This document shows positions 27,374 to 35,866 of a stretch of 64,000 bases of DNA, one piece after another. Source of the stretch: Levilactobacillus suantsaii (lineage in GTDB: Bacteria > Bacillota > Bacilli > Lactobacillales > Lactobacillaceae); assembly GCF_004115745.1 (NCBI RefSeq), contig NZ_QXIL01000007.1, positions 62,001 through 126,000 of the forward strand. The letters are read 5' to 3'. How positions within the stretch are numbered: position 1 is the first letter of the stretch; each line of letters starts with the position of its first letter. The translations under genes and the position numbers were made by a program. Under the pieces are notes generated by a model. That model did not search any database and was not told where the DNA came from. It saw only the letters and a list, made by a program, of their open reading frames with translations.

Positions 27374-28443
27374 TGAAAAACTTATACGTAGACTTGAGCG
27401 TTATTCAGACGGTACCATCTTCAAATATCAACCGGGATGATACGGGATCACCTAAAACCGCTTTGTATGGTGGCGTCACTCGCTCCCGCGTCTCGTCACA
27501 GAGCTGGAAACGAGCGACCCGGTCAGCCTTTAGAACGGCAGGAGAAAGCACGGGAACGCGGACCAAGAAGGGGGTTCAATTATTAGCAACGAAACTCTCC
27601 GAATTGGACCCGAGTTTGGATGCGGATGCGGCCTTGGCTAAAGCAACGGAGGTTTTTGCGACAGCCGGAATTAAAATCGACAAGAAGACGGCCGAAACGG
27701 GGGCCCTGCTATTAGTGAGTCCAGGTCAAATTGAAAAATTAGCCCAATATGCCTTAAACAATACCGATTTCGACAAAAAGGAATTGAAGAAGGTCTTGCA
27801 GGGTGACCATTCACTTGATTTAGCCCTCTTTGGTCGGATGGTCGCCGATGCGCCTGAATTGAACGTCGATGCATCGGCGCAGGTGGCCCATGCCATTTCC
27901 ACGCACGAGGTCGTCCCAGAATTTGATTACTACACAGCCTTGGATGATCAGAAAACGGACGATACCAATGGTGCGGCTATGCTGGGAACCATCGAATTCA
28001 ACTCGGCAACTTTGTACCGTTACGCCAACATTAATTTAACCGAATTAAGTCGCAACTTAGGCGCCGCGGATGCCATTCATGGTGTGACCACCTTTATCAA
28101 GAGTTTCTTGCTCTCAATGCCTACGGGAAAGCAAAATACGTTTGCCAACAAGACGACGCCGAGCTATGTCATGCTCACGGTACGGACGGATACGCCAGTC
28201 AACTTGGTGTCGGCCTTTGAAGAACCGGTGGTCTCTAAGGCTGGATATGTAGCAAAGTCGATTGAAAAATTAGAAACCGAGTACCGAAAAGCGTTGGACT
28301 TTGTTGAACATCCAGTAATCAATCTGGTGTTAGGTCACCCGATCTCACAAGTGGGACAACCGGTCGCAAACGTGGCGGAACTTTTAAATCAGGTTACCGA
28401 AACGCTCACCAAGGCGGTGCAACATGCAGACACTAACGATTAA
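27373..28443 (+). CDS. cas7e: Cascade backbone subunit Cas7e/CasC
   Basis: The 356-residue protein begins with YVDLSVIQTVPSSNINRDD and contains TALYGGVTRSRVSSQSWKRA, the hallmark of type I-E Cas7. Six copies form the crRNA-binding filament. It starts within the casB stop codon and overlaps cas5 by 20 bases. Intact. Confidence 0.96.
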   Translation: MKNLYVDLSVIQTVPSSNINRDDTGSPKTALYGGVTRSRVSSQSWKRATRSAFRTAGESTGTRTKKGVQLLATKLSELDPSLDADAALAKATEVFATAGIKIDKKTAETGALLLVSPGQIEKLAQYALNNTDFDKKELKKVLQGDHSLDLALFGRMVADAPELNVDASAQVAHAISTHEVVPEFDYYTALDDQKTDDTNGAAMLGTIEFNSATLYRYANINLTELSRNLGAADAIHGVTTFIKSFLLSMPTGKQNTFANKTTPSYVMLTVRTDTPVNLVSAFEEPVVSKAGYVAKSIEKLETEYRKALDFVEHPVINLVLGHPISQVGQPVANVAELLNQVTETLTKAVQHADTND

Positions 28444-29146
28444 GCTGACGGCCCCGTTACAATCTTATGGAAATCCGGCCTCGTTTTTGCGGCGGACGAC
28501 TGGTGACTATCCGTCGAAAAGTGCCATTGTTGGCCTATTAGCCGCAGCCTTAGGTTACCGGCGAAAGGATCAGCGAACAGTTAGGCTGAATGACTTGGAC
28601 TTTGCGGTGAGAATCGACCAAGTGGGTGTCGCTTTGATGGATTATCAAACGGTAGAGTGGAAGCCCAATACGCGTAAAATTACTTACCGGGATTACTTAC
28701 AGGATGCTTTGTTTGTGGTGGCGTTAGGGAGCAATGACGATGCATTGATTGAGCAATTAGTTGAGGCACTGCGCCATCCTAAATTCCAGCCATTTCTAGG
28801 ACGGCGGGCGAACGTACCGGCGGGGCCGTTACAGGTTCAAACGTTTGCGGATGCATCGCCAATTACGGTTTTAAGTGAAATCTTACCTTGGCAAGCGGCG
28901 GCTTGGTACCAACGACAAATTTGGTATCGGAAACAAACGGCGCAGGTTGCAGTTGACTTAGTGGCGGATGCAGCTTTGTTACCAGATCAGACGCGAGTTA
29001 TGGTTAAAGATCGGATGGTGTCGTTTGACCAACGGCATCGGCAGCATGGTTTTCGTGCAGTTGCTGCAAAGCAACTGCACTTTGACAACCCATATCAGCA
29101 ACGAATGAGTGGCGAAACACAGCAAAATCCATTGGCATACTTATAG
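28424..29146 (+). CDS. cas5e: Cascade subunit Cas5e/CasD
   Basis: The 240-residue RAMP protein has the N-terminal KLTAPLQSYG and the glycine-containing SKSAIVGLLAAALGYRR typical of Cas5e. It caps the 5' handle of the crRNA. Its start lies 20 bases inside cas7. Intact. Confidence 0.95.
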   Translation: MQTLTIKLTAPLQSYGNPASFLRRTTGDYPSKSAIVGLLAAALGYRRKDQRTVRLNDLDFAVRIDQVGVALMDYQTVEWKPNTRKITYRDYLQDALFVVALGSNDDALIEQLVEALRHPKFQPFLGRRANVPAGPLQVQTFADASPITVLSEILPWQAAAWYQRQIWYRKQTAQVAVDLVADAALLPDQTRVMVKDRMVSFDQRHRQHGFRAVAAKQLHFDNPYQQRMSGETQQNPLAYL

Positions 29147-29163
29147 AGGGAAGGGGCACACTT

Positions 29164-29820
29164 ATGTACCTATCACGAGTGGAAGTTGATCGGCAGAACC
29201 GCTATAAAATCAGAGATTTAACGCATCTGGGGGCCTACCACAACTGGGTTGAACAGAGTTTTCCTCGGGAAGTGGCAGCTGGTAAACGACCACGCCACCT
29301 TTGGCGATTGGACCGGTTAGCGGGGAAAGAGTACCTATTACTGGTGAGTGAAGCGGCACCGGACAAGGCAAAATTGGAACGCTATGGGGTTTTAGGAACC
29401 GTTGAAATTAAGTCGTACGATGACTTTTTGCAACAATTACAACCGGGTCAAGTTTTGCAATTCCGACTGACAGCCAATCCAACGCATAAAGTAACTAAGC
29501 CTGGCCAGCGCCAAGGACGGGTCTTACCCCATATCACGGTGATGCAACAACGCAAGTGGTTGGCTGACCGGGCCGAAAAGCACGGCTTTCAACTAATCAT
29601 GCGCGACCAAGATGAGGCTAATTTGGCATTTGATGTGGTGAATCGTGATTGGCCGCAGCTACAGCGTAAAGCGCACTCGGGAGCTCGCCTGAGTCGGGTC
29701 AGCTTTGAAGGCTTTTTGAAAATTACAGATTTGGCCCAGTTCCAGCAAACTTTAACTCGAGGCTTAGGTCGTGAGAAAGCCTTTGGCATGGGGTTGATGA
29801 CGGTGGTCCCAGAGGGCTAG
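29164..29820 (+). CDS. cas6e: crRNA-processing endoribonuclease Cas6e/CasE
   Basis: The 218-residue double-ferredoxin protein has the N-terminal MYLSRVEVD, a conserved His in LGAYHNWVEQSFP that fits the catalytic position, and the C-terminal glycine-rich GLGREKAFGMGLM loop. It cuts the repeat hairpin and stays on the crRNA. An AGGGAAGGGG site precedes the start. It is the last intact gene of the operon and is followed after three bases by the cas1 stub. Confidence 0.94.
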   Translation: MYLSRVEVDRQNRYKIRDLTHLGAYHNWVEQSFPREVAAGKRPRHLWRLDRLAGKEYLLLVSEAAPDKAKLERYGVLGTVEIKSYDDFLQQLQPGQVLQFRLTANPTHKVTKPGQRQGRVLPHITVMQQRKWLADRAEKHGFQLIMRDQDEANLAFDVVNRDWPQLQRKAHSGARLSRVSFEGFLKITDLAQFQQTLTRGLGREKAFGMGLMTVVPEG

Positions 29821-29823
29821 CTG

Positions 29824-29913
29824 ATGGCGAAGAATATGGGCGCCAAGAAACCGAAACGAATCGAGTTAGGACGTGTCCGGGACCAGGCGACCTTTCTTTA
29901 TTGGGCGCCTTAG
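29824..29913 (+). pseudogene. cas1: cas1 remnant (first about 26 codons only)
   Basis: Three bases after cas6e, where cas1 follows in type I-E operons, an ATG opens a 29-codon frame. Its first 26 residues (MAKNMGAKKPKRIEL, then RVRDQATFLY) match the start of I-E Cas1 proteins. After FLY the sequence is unrelated (WAP, stop). No other part of Cas1 and no Cas2 can be found before the next gene at 30299. A deletion with one endpoint inside codon 27 therefore removed the adaptation module. Confidence 0.8.
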
Positions 29914-30298
29914 GAGTGTAGCTTGATAAAATGAAAGAGATTTAAACTAAGTTCAAGGTGTATCACTTGATGGGGCCAGCCGTACACGGCCCTATTTTTA
30001 GTGACTATAAAATCAGATTTATAATTGGTCACTTCTATGTTGAATTACTGATGTAGAATATGATTATGGCCGTATTTTGAAATATGTGTAATTGAAAGAT
30101 TGGGATGATTTTCTTTGGAAGGCTCACTTAAAGAGTTCATATCTAAGCGATTGCTCTTTAAATAGGAATTACGTTCTCGTTAAATGTTTTAATATATTGC
30201 TTATTATGCGTTACGATAGTACAGTAGTGCTAGCAACTGTGATTAAGCATATTAAATGTTAATTTTTTGCTTTATGGTTATAATATAAGGAGATACCA
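29914..30298. other. AT-rich spacer beyond the cas1 deletion point
   Basis: Apart from the terminator I see no gene, repeat or recognisable cas2 remnant. Composition turns clearly AT-rich from about 30000 and stays so into the next gene, suggesting that the deletion junction borders DNA of different origin. A ribosome site AAGGAGA for the following gene is at 30287-30293. Confidence 0.5.
29973..29999 (+). terminator. Probable terminator of the cas operon
   Basis: GGGCC (29973-29977 region) pairs with GGCCC (29988-29992) around a ten-base loop, followed by ATTTTT. Confidence 0.6.
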
Positions 30299-33178
30299 AT
30301 GGAGATAACTAAAAGGAAAAAATTTATAGCATCAACTCGGTGGTTAAGCGTGGTGGCCTTAACGTTAGGAGCTATAGGGACGACTGATAAGATAGCGCAT
30401 GCAGACACAGGGGATATAACTGAGGGTACCCAGATTGAAATAACACAGTCTGAATATAATTCTCCTAATAATGAGATTTTAAAGAAAAAAATAGCAAAGC
30501 AATCGTCTGTGGATTCAATGGAACAGACGAGTACAGGTGAACCAGTAAGTTCAACGAGCACCTCTAAGGCTAGTAGAGCCACGAATCCGACACCTGATAA
30601 AGTAGAAACTACTGCAAGGGTGAAATCAACTGTCCCGAATAAACTAAAAAAAGGGCAAGAAATAACGCCTAATTTGGGAAAATCACCCCAAAAGATAAGT
30701 AAGACCTCAGTCCCGACTGAATCGTTAGTCAGACGAAAATCACTGCCGACGATGCCAGCTAATGGGTATAAAATGGAGCAGATTAAGCCTGTCGCTACCC
30801 CACTTGTTCGGTCGGTACAATCAGTACATACAGTGGGTAGTAGTGCTATATCACGAACGTCTAAAACCGCTAAGAATGATAAAAGATTGCTTATAACACC
30901 AAAGTCTGGGGAGCAAATTCAGAAAATTCAGGATACTACGTTAAAACTTGGCATTGATGAGTTATTACCCGATAAGAATCTCCAGCAATTGGTGCTTTAT
31001 GCATTACAGCAGCAGAAGCTAGCTGTGACAACTCCAACGGATATTACGCAGGATATGCTCAAAAAGTTGACGAAGCTCGACGTTGACGATAAGACGGGTA
31101 GCAATAAACAGAAAAAGGATCAAAACTTTTATAATGCTGTTAATGGGGTGCAATCGCTGGCCGGCTTGAAATACGCTACTAATTTAACCCGGTTAGTTAT
31201 TACACCGGATACACATACTGGATGGGGAAGAGCTAGTGGAAATCTGCAAAATATTTCAGACATACAAGCGTTGTCGAATCTCACGTTTGTGAACTTTGAT
31301 CGCAATAAAATTAAAAATACAAAGGATTTTGCCAACCTTAAGGCATTAACAAATCTTAGTTTGAGCCATAATCAAATCAATGATTTATCAGGAATCGCTA
31401 ATTTAACGAATCTGACCACTATTAATTTTGATGCTAATAAAATTAGCGATATTTCGGCGTTAACCAAGTTGGTCAATTTGCAAGTTATTTCTCTGAGCAA
31501 GAATGACATTACGGACATTTCTGCTTTGAAAGGAATTACGGCTATTCCGAAGAATATGAATTTGGGCTACAACCATATTTATGATATAACACCGGTCTTG
31601 AGCCTGAGCTGGCAACCGTTTTTTGGTCCAGATCCCTACTATGTGATTTCAGCCGGTAATCAGACTTTGGTTTTGGATCAGGCAATTCTAAATCCTACCA
31701 CAAAAACGCTATCGACCTGGTCTTTCGCGTATGATAATTTGACCAATTTTAATGAAGTTATGGACGGTTATCCCAAACGAGACACTCAACCAGCGAACGA
31801 TCTTAGCCACTCAGATGGCCGCTACAACACAATTGGAAATAGTCGTTGGATTACGTGGTATGATTTGACCGGTGGGTCTTTAAACCTCAACTGGCATGTT
31901 GCGAGAGGCGACAGTTATGAACAGCAACAGCTAGCAGCTCCAAATGGCTTGACATTCAATGGCACGATTGAAATTCCTTACACCTTGCGAGATGATATGG
32001 GTTCGGTAACGGTGAACTTTAAGCTTGATGATGGAGTGAATATCGCCCCATTCCAGATTTTAAGTGGCGCGGTGAACAGTCAGTTTGATGTTTTGAATCC
32101 GGCAACGGTTCAGGCGACCATCAGTGAGCTGAACCGGCGGGGATTTATTTATGAATACCCCCGAAAGAGTAGTCTTGACCTATCTACTGTCACTAAAGAG
32201 TCTATGGGAACTTATGGCACAGACAGCCAAAACGTCGCCTTAGTTTTTACCCTGGGCCAGCGGATTCACTTCGTTGACGAACAAGGGACGACTATTCAGG
32301 ATGATGTGGTGAAAACTGGGGCCGCTGGGACCACTTGGACCACGACGATTCCCGAACTTAAAGGGTATACATATGACCGGGTTGAAGGAAGTACGCCTAC
32401 AGCGCAAACGTTGAGCGGGAAGTTTGTTGAATATAGTCCGGATATTAATATTATCTATAAAGCCGACCAGAAACCCGTAGTCCCAGTGAAGCCAGGTCAA
32501 CCGAATCCGCCGGTGACTCCAGAAACGCCATCCACTACGGGTACCGTTACCGTCCACTATCAAACGACGACGGGGCAAGAGTTAGCCAGCCAGATTCTGA
32601 CGGGAACCGTGGGGCAACCCTATGCCACGATGGCGCGGACCTTTACGGGGTATCAACTCGATCGGGTTCCCGCGAATACCTCCGGAACGTACACTGCAAC
32701 TAATCAAAATGTCGTGTACGTTTATACGGTCAATGTGGCGACGCCGAAGCCAGTCCCGGTCCCAACTCCCGAACAACCAGCAGCAAACAATAACGGTGAT
32801 CAAATTGCCACGGACGACTTAGCCCCACAAACTGGGAAGATTACAGCGGTTATAACGGGTGCGGCCGTCCAGTCTACTAATGGACCACAAGTAGCGAGGG
32901 TAGCACCGTCGTCGTCGTTGAAGTACAAAGGCAGCGAGCCAGCGCAACTAACGAAAGCGTCGTTGCAACAAGCAACGATTGGTGGCTCAGAAAATAAAAT
33001 CACTAAGTCAGTGCTACAACGATCTGCAGTCAATGGTTCAAGGAAGGTGGCTGTTAAATCGGGGCTGCTACCACAGACTAATTCACAACCCAAGAAGAGC
33101 TGGTTAGGGTGCTGGTTAGGGTGGCTGTTATTAGTTTTGAGTGGTGGTATCGTTGGTTTGAAGCGGAAACACGACTAG
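30299..33178 (+). CDS. Sortase-anchored LRR/MucBP surface protein (internalin-like)
   Basis: The 959-residue protein has a signal peptide (to about residue 36, AHAD), a 200-residue Ser/Thr/Lys-rich low-complexity stretch, five or so leucine-rich repeats of internalin type (LTNLSLSHNQINDLSGI and relatives, about residues 320-430), an Ig-like region, then two MucBP modules (IHFVDEQGTTIQDD and VTVHYQTTTGQEL). The tail is LLPQTNSQ, a hydrophobic segment and KRKHD, a sortase signal of the LPQTN type. It would be covalently attached to peptidoglycan and mediate binding to host or plant glycans or proteins. AT-rich 5' part suggests transfer. Confidence 0.92.
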   Translation: MEITKRKKFIASTRWLSVVALTLGAIGTTDKIAHADTGDITEGTQIEITQSEYNSPNNEILKKKIAKQSSVDSMEQTSTGEPVSSTSTSKASRATNPTPDKVETTARVKSTVPNKLKKGQEITPNLGKSPQKISKTSVPTESLVRRKSLPTMPANGYKMEQIKPVATPLVRSVQSVHTVGSSAISRTSKTAKNDKRLLITPKSGEQIQKIQDTTLKLGIDELLPDKNLQQLVLYALQQQKLAVTTPTDITQDMLKKLTKLDVDDKTGSNKQKKDQNFYNAVNGVQSLAGLKYATNLTRLVITPDTHTGWGRASGNLQNISDIQALSNLTFVNFDRNKIKNTKDFANLKALTNLSLSHNQINDLSGIANLTNLTTINFDANKISDISALTKLVNLQVISLSKNDITDISALKGITAIPKNMNLGYNHIYDITPVLSLSWQPFFGPDPYYVISAGNQTLVLDQAILNPTTKTLSTWSFAYDNLTNFNEVMDGYPKRDTQPANDLSHSDGRYNTIGNSRWITWYDLTGGSLNLNWHVARGDSYEQQQLAAPNGLTFNGTIEIPYTLRDDMGSVTVNFKLDDGVNIAPFQILSGAVNSQFDVLNPATVQATISELNRRGFIYEYPRKSSLDLSTVTKESMGTYGTDSQNVALVFTLGQRIHFVDEQGTTIQDDVVKTGAAGTTWTTTIPELKGYTYDRVEGSTPTAQTLSGKFVEYSPDINIIYKADQKPVVPVKPGQPNPPVTPETPSTTGTVTVHYQTTTGQELASQILTGTVGQPYATMARTFTGYQLDRVPANTSGTYTATNQNVVYVYTVNVATPKPVPVPTPEQPAANNNGDQIATDDLAPQTGKITAVITGAAVQSTNGPQVARVAPSSSLKYKGSEPAQLTKASLQQATIGGSENKITKSVLQRSAVNGSRKVAVKSGLLPQTNSQPKKSWLGCWLGWLLLVLSGGIVGLKRKHD

Positions 33179-33215
33179 GGAAAAATTAAGTAGTTTGAAA
33201 TGAGTTGATAGTTTC

Positions 33216-33262
33216 TAAGGCGCTCTACGATTGTTGAATCTAACAATTGTGGGGCGTTTTGC
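33216..33262 (+). terminator. Intrinsic terminator after the LRR protein
   Basis: The hairpin ACGATTGTT/AACAATTGT, extended by GCGC and GGGGCG-type pairing, is followed by a TTTTG stretch. Confidence 0.6.
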
Positions 33263-33411
33263 TCGTTGGGCATTATCCACGCACGATTAGCAGGATTCTG
33301 CTGACGTCGTTAATAATCTGCTGAGTCTAATATCCCATTATTTGAGGCTATATCCATTTCAGCTAAACAGGAGTAAAATTAAACCATCTTAAAGGTTTGG
33401 AGGAAATACAT

Positions 33412-33852
33412 ATGAAGATTGGCAAACTAATCTTGGCGGGAGTAACAGGGGTGTTACTCGTTGGTGGGTTGACCACGACGGCTTCTGCTTCGAGTATGAA
33501 AAAGGGTACACCCAAGGTCTTACGCGGAACTTGGTACACTAAATATCATAAAATGAAGCAACCAAAAGGCTATCACCGTTACCAAATCCGGGTTAAAAAG
33601 CATGTGGCCTGGATGTATGATTTAATCTACAATAAGCATAAAAAGATAACCACTAATACGGCCAATTTTGGGATTGATAAGGGATTACACTACAAGAAAG
33701 TGACTAAAAACAAGTATCAGGTTTGGGGGCATGCCTGGAACGATACAACGACAAAACACTATACTTTTACCCTGTCCAAGCACAATAAAAAGGTTAAAGT
33801 CTGGCAAAAAACTGGTCACCACAATAAATATTGGGATACTTTCTATAAATAA
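33412..33852 (+). CDS. Small secreted protein, LRGTWY family
   Basis: The 146-residue product has a signal peptide (about residues 1-26, TTASAS) and then GTPKVLRGTWYTKYHK, the strongest link to the genes at 5128 and 8492 some 25-28 kb away. The mature part is Lys/His/Tyr/Trp-rich and basic. ATG 33412 is preceded by TTGGAGGA. No domain is recognised. The repeated small, basic, aromatic layout suggests a shared extracellular role, for example binding wall polymers, but nothing in the sequence proves it. Confidence 0.82.
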   Translation: MKIGKLILAGVTGVLLVGGLTTTASASSMKKGTPKVLRGTWYTKYHKMKQPKGYHRYQIRVKKHVAWMYDLIYNKHKKITTNTANFGIDKGLHYKKVTKNKYQVWGHAWNDTTTKHYTFTLSKHNKKVKVWQKTGHHNKYWDTFYK

Positions 33853-33881
33853 ACCGGCTGATTTAAGTGGCCAGTAACATT

Positions 33882-33932
33882 TCAGGCTCATCACCCCTAG
33901 ACCATTTCGTCTAGCCGTGATGGGCCTTTTGT
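33882..33932 (+). terminator. Intrinsic terminator
   Basis: GGCTCATCAC pairs with GTGATGGGCC around an inner CTAGAC/GTCTAG hairpin, followed by TTTTG. Confidence 0.85.
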
Positions 33933-34023
33933 CTACTCACAATTAACCCGTCCGTCCAACAACTAACTCCTCACCAACTTGTGCTGGTGAACGTTTTACC
34001 GTGTTAAAGGGTGCAATATCGTG

Positions 34024-34138
34024 TATAATCTGTGCAAACGGGCGTTGTCGCGAGTGGAAAATTGGGGGCTTTCACCAGCGCAACGGTCCGAAATTGTGAC
34101 CGGAAGCCCCGTTTCCGGTTCGAAGGAGGAACTCAGGA
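34024..34138 (+). promoter_or_regulatory. Structured leader of the ABC exporter operon
   Basis: A TATAAT at 34024-34029 starts a leader of about 100 bases. GGGGCTT (34065-34071) can pair with AAGCCCC (34104-34110), whereas ACCGGAA (34099-34105) can pair with TTCCGGT (34113-34119). The two hairpins share bases 34104-34105 and are mutually exclusive. The second ends just before the AAGGAGGA ribosome site (34123-34130). This is the layout of a translational switch or attenuator. I do not recognise a known riboswitch class. Confidence 0.45.
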
Positions 34139-35866
34139 ATGAAAACTTTAATGCCCTACTTTCGACGCTACCACCGCGATGTGTGGGGTGCCATGGTGTC
34201 GTTAGTGGCCCTGGTCTTTGCCACCCTGTGGCAGCCGCGGCTGTTACAGGTGGTCATGGAAGCCATCATTAAAAACGACCAGAACACGATCCTGCAACAG
34301 GGACTCTTCCTATTAGGTCTGGCCGTCATCGGGATCATTGGCGGAATCATCAACACCGTTTATTCAGCGCGGATTGCGCTGGGGGTGGCCACCGACTTAC
34401 GGGCCGACGTCTACCGGCACGTGCAATCCTTTGCCTACGCGGATGTCGAACATTTCTCCGCGTCTAACTTGGTGGTGCGGATGACTAACGACATCAACCA
34501 GGTCCAACAGATTGTTATGGCTGGTTTCCAGCAAATCACGCGGATTCCGCTTCTGTTTATCGGGGCGCTGATCTTAGCACTGGTGACCATGCCGCAGCAA
34601 TGGTGGGTCATTTTGGCCATGATGGTCATTATCCTGATGGTTTCCGGGTTAGCGGTCAAACGCATGACCGTGTACTTCGGCCAGACCCAACAAGATATTG
34701 AAAGCGTTAACACAGTTGCCCGTGAAAACCTAATGGGGATTCGGGTGGTCAAATCATTCGTCCAAGAAGGCGCCGAAATCAACAAGTTTTCCCAACGTTC
34801 CGATGCACTGACTGGTGTGACGGCTAAGATTGGCTACTGGTTCGCCATTTTGATGCCGGCTTTCTTCCTGACGGCTAACTTGGCGGTCGGCGTGGCGGTC
34901 TACATCGTGGGGCAAAACATCAGCACACACCCTGGTTACCTGGCGGCCATCACCAGTTTTATTTCTTATTTGATGCAGATCCTCTTTGCCGTAATCAATG
35001 GTGGCTTTTTAATGACGTTTGCCTCTCGGGCCATTATCTCGTTGGGCCGAATCAGCGAAGTCTTAGAGACCAAGCCTAGCATGACCTACGTCGATGGTTC
35101 CGCCGAACCAGTCGGGGGCGATATCGAGTTCGACCATGTCAGCTTTACTTATCCCGGCGACGACCGGCCGACGCTAAAGGACGTCAGTTTCACCTTGAAG
35201 GCGGGGCAAATGCTCGGCATCGTGGGGGCGACCGGCTCCGGGAAAACGACTTTGGCGCAACTGATTGCCCGGTTATATGACCCGGACAGTGGGGTGGTCA
35301 AAGTTGGCGGTGTCGACGTCCGCCAGTTGCCCGAAAAATCACTGCGGCGCACGGTGGCCTACGTCTTACAACGGTCGACGCTGTTTTCGGGGACCATTTC
35401 CGGGAACCTGCGGCAAGTTCAGCCGGACGCCAGCACCGGGCACATGCAGTGGGCGGCTAACATCGCCCAAGCGTCCGAGTTCATCGAGCGCTTGCCACAG
35501 ACCTACGACGCCCCGGTCGAGGAGCGGTCACAAAACTTTTCTGGGGGCCAGCAACAACGCCTCGCCATTACCCGAGGTGTGATGGCCAACCCGAAGGTCC
35601 TGATTTTAGACGACGCGACGTCCGCCTTGGATGCACGCTCCGAAAAATTGGTCCAGGAAGCCTTGGACCGGGACTTGAAAGCAACAACTACCATCGTGAT
35701 TGCCGAAAAAATCTCCTCGGTGCTGCATGCCGACCAGATCTTAGTGCTGGATAATGGGCGAGTCTCGGGGACCGGGACCCACCAAGACCTGGTCCGCAAT
35801 AATGAGGTGTACCAGACCATCTACCGGACCCAAAAAGCGCGAGAGGAGGGGCCAACTAATGAGTGA
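34139..35866 (+). CDS. Multidrug ABC exporter half-transporter, degenerate-site subunit
   Basis: The 575-residue protein has six membrane helices followed by a nucleotide-binding domain with Walker A GATGSGKTT, canonical signature SGGQQQR, Walker B ILDDATSALD and H-loop region IAEKIS. The catalytic Glu after Walker B is Asp and the switch His is Glu. This is the known asymmetry of heterodimeric exporters of the BmrC/BmrD or LmrC/LmrD kind, where this partner contributes the inactive site. It overlaps the next gene by eight bases. Substrates are likely amphiphilic drugs or lipids. Confidence 0.92.
   Translation: MKTLMPYFRRYHRDVWGAMVSLVALVFATLWQPRLLQVVMEAIIKNDQNTILQQGLFLLGLAVIGIIGGIINTVYSARIALGVATDLRADVYRHVQSFAYADVEHFSASNLVVRMTNDINQVQQIVMAGFQQITRIPLLFIGALILALVTMPQQWWVILAMMVIILMVSGLAVKRMTVYFGQTQQDIESVNTVARENLMGIRVVKSFVQEGAEINKFSQRSDALTGVTAKIGYWFAILMPAFFLTANLAVGVAVYIVGQNISTHPGYLAAITSFISYLMQILFAVINGGFLMTFASRAIISLGRISEVLETKPSMTYVDGSAEPVGGDIEFDHVSFTYPGDDRPTLKDVSFTLKAGQMLGIVGATGSGKTTLAQLIARLYDPDSGVVKVGGVDVRQLPEKSLRRTVAYVLQRSTLFSGTISGNLRQVQPDASTGHMQWAANIAQASEFIERLPQTYDAPVEERSQNFSGGQQQRLAITRGVMANPKVLILDDATSALDARSEKLVQEALDRDLKATTTIVIAEKISSVLHADQILVLDNGRVSGTGTHQDLVRNNEVYQTIYRTQKAREEGPTNE

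Noticed and set aside
28655-28690. Ten-base match between the first bases of the array 2 spacer and the antisense of cas5
   Set aside because: Only ten bases match, the flanking CTT is not a usual I-E PAM in that orientation, and one such match is not surprising by chance in 64 kb.
30259-30582. 107-codon minus-strand frame opposite the start of the LRR protein
   Set aside because: No ribosome site, overlaps the signal peptide region of a well-supported gene, and has no homologous features.
34021-34272. 83-codon frame overlapping the start of the ABC exporter
   Set aside because: It begins at the promoter -10 with GTG, lacks a ribosome site, and most of it is the exporter gene in another frame.
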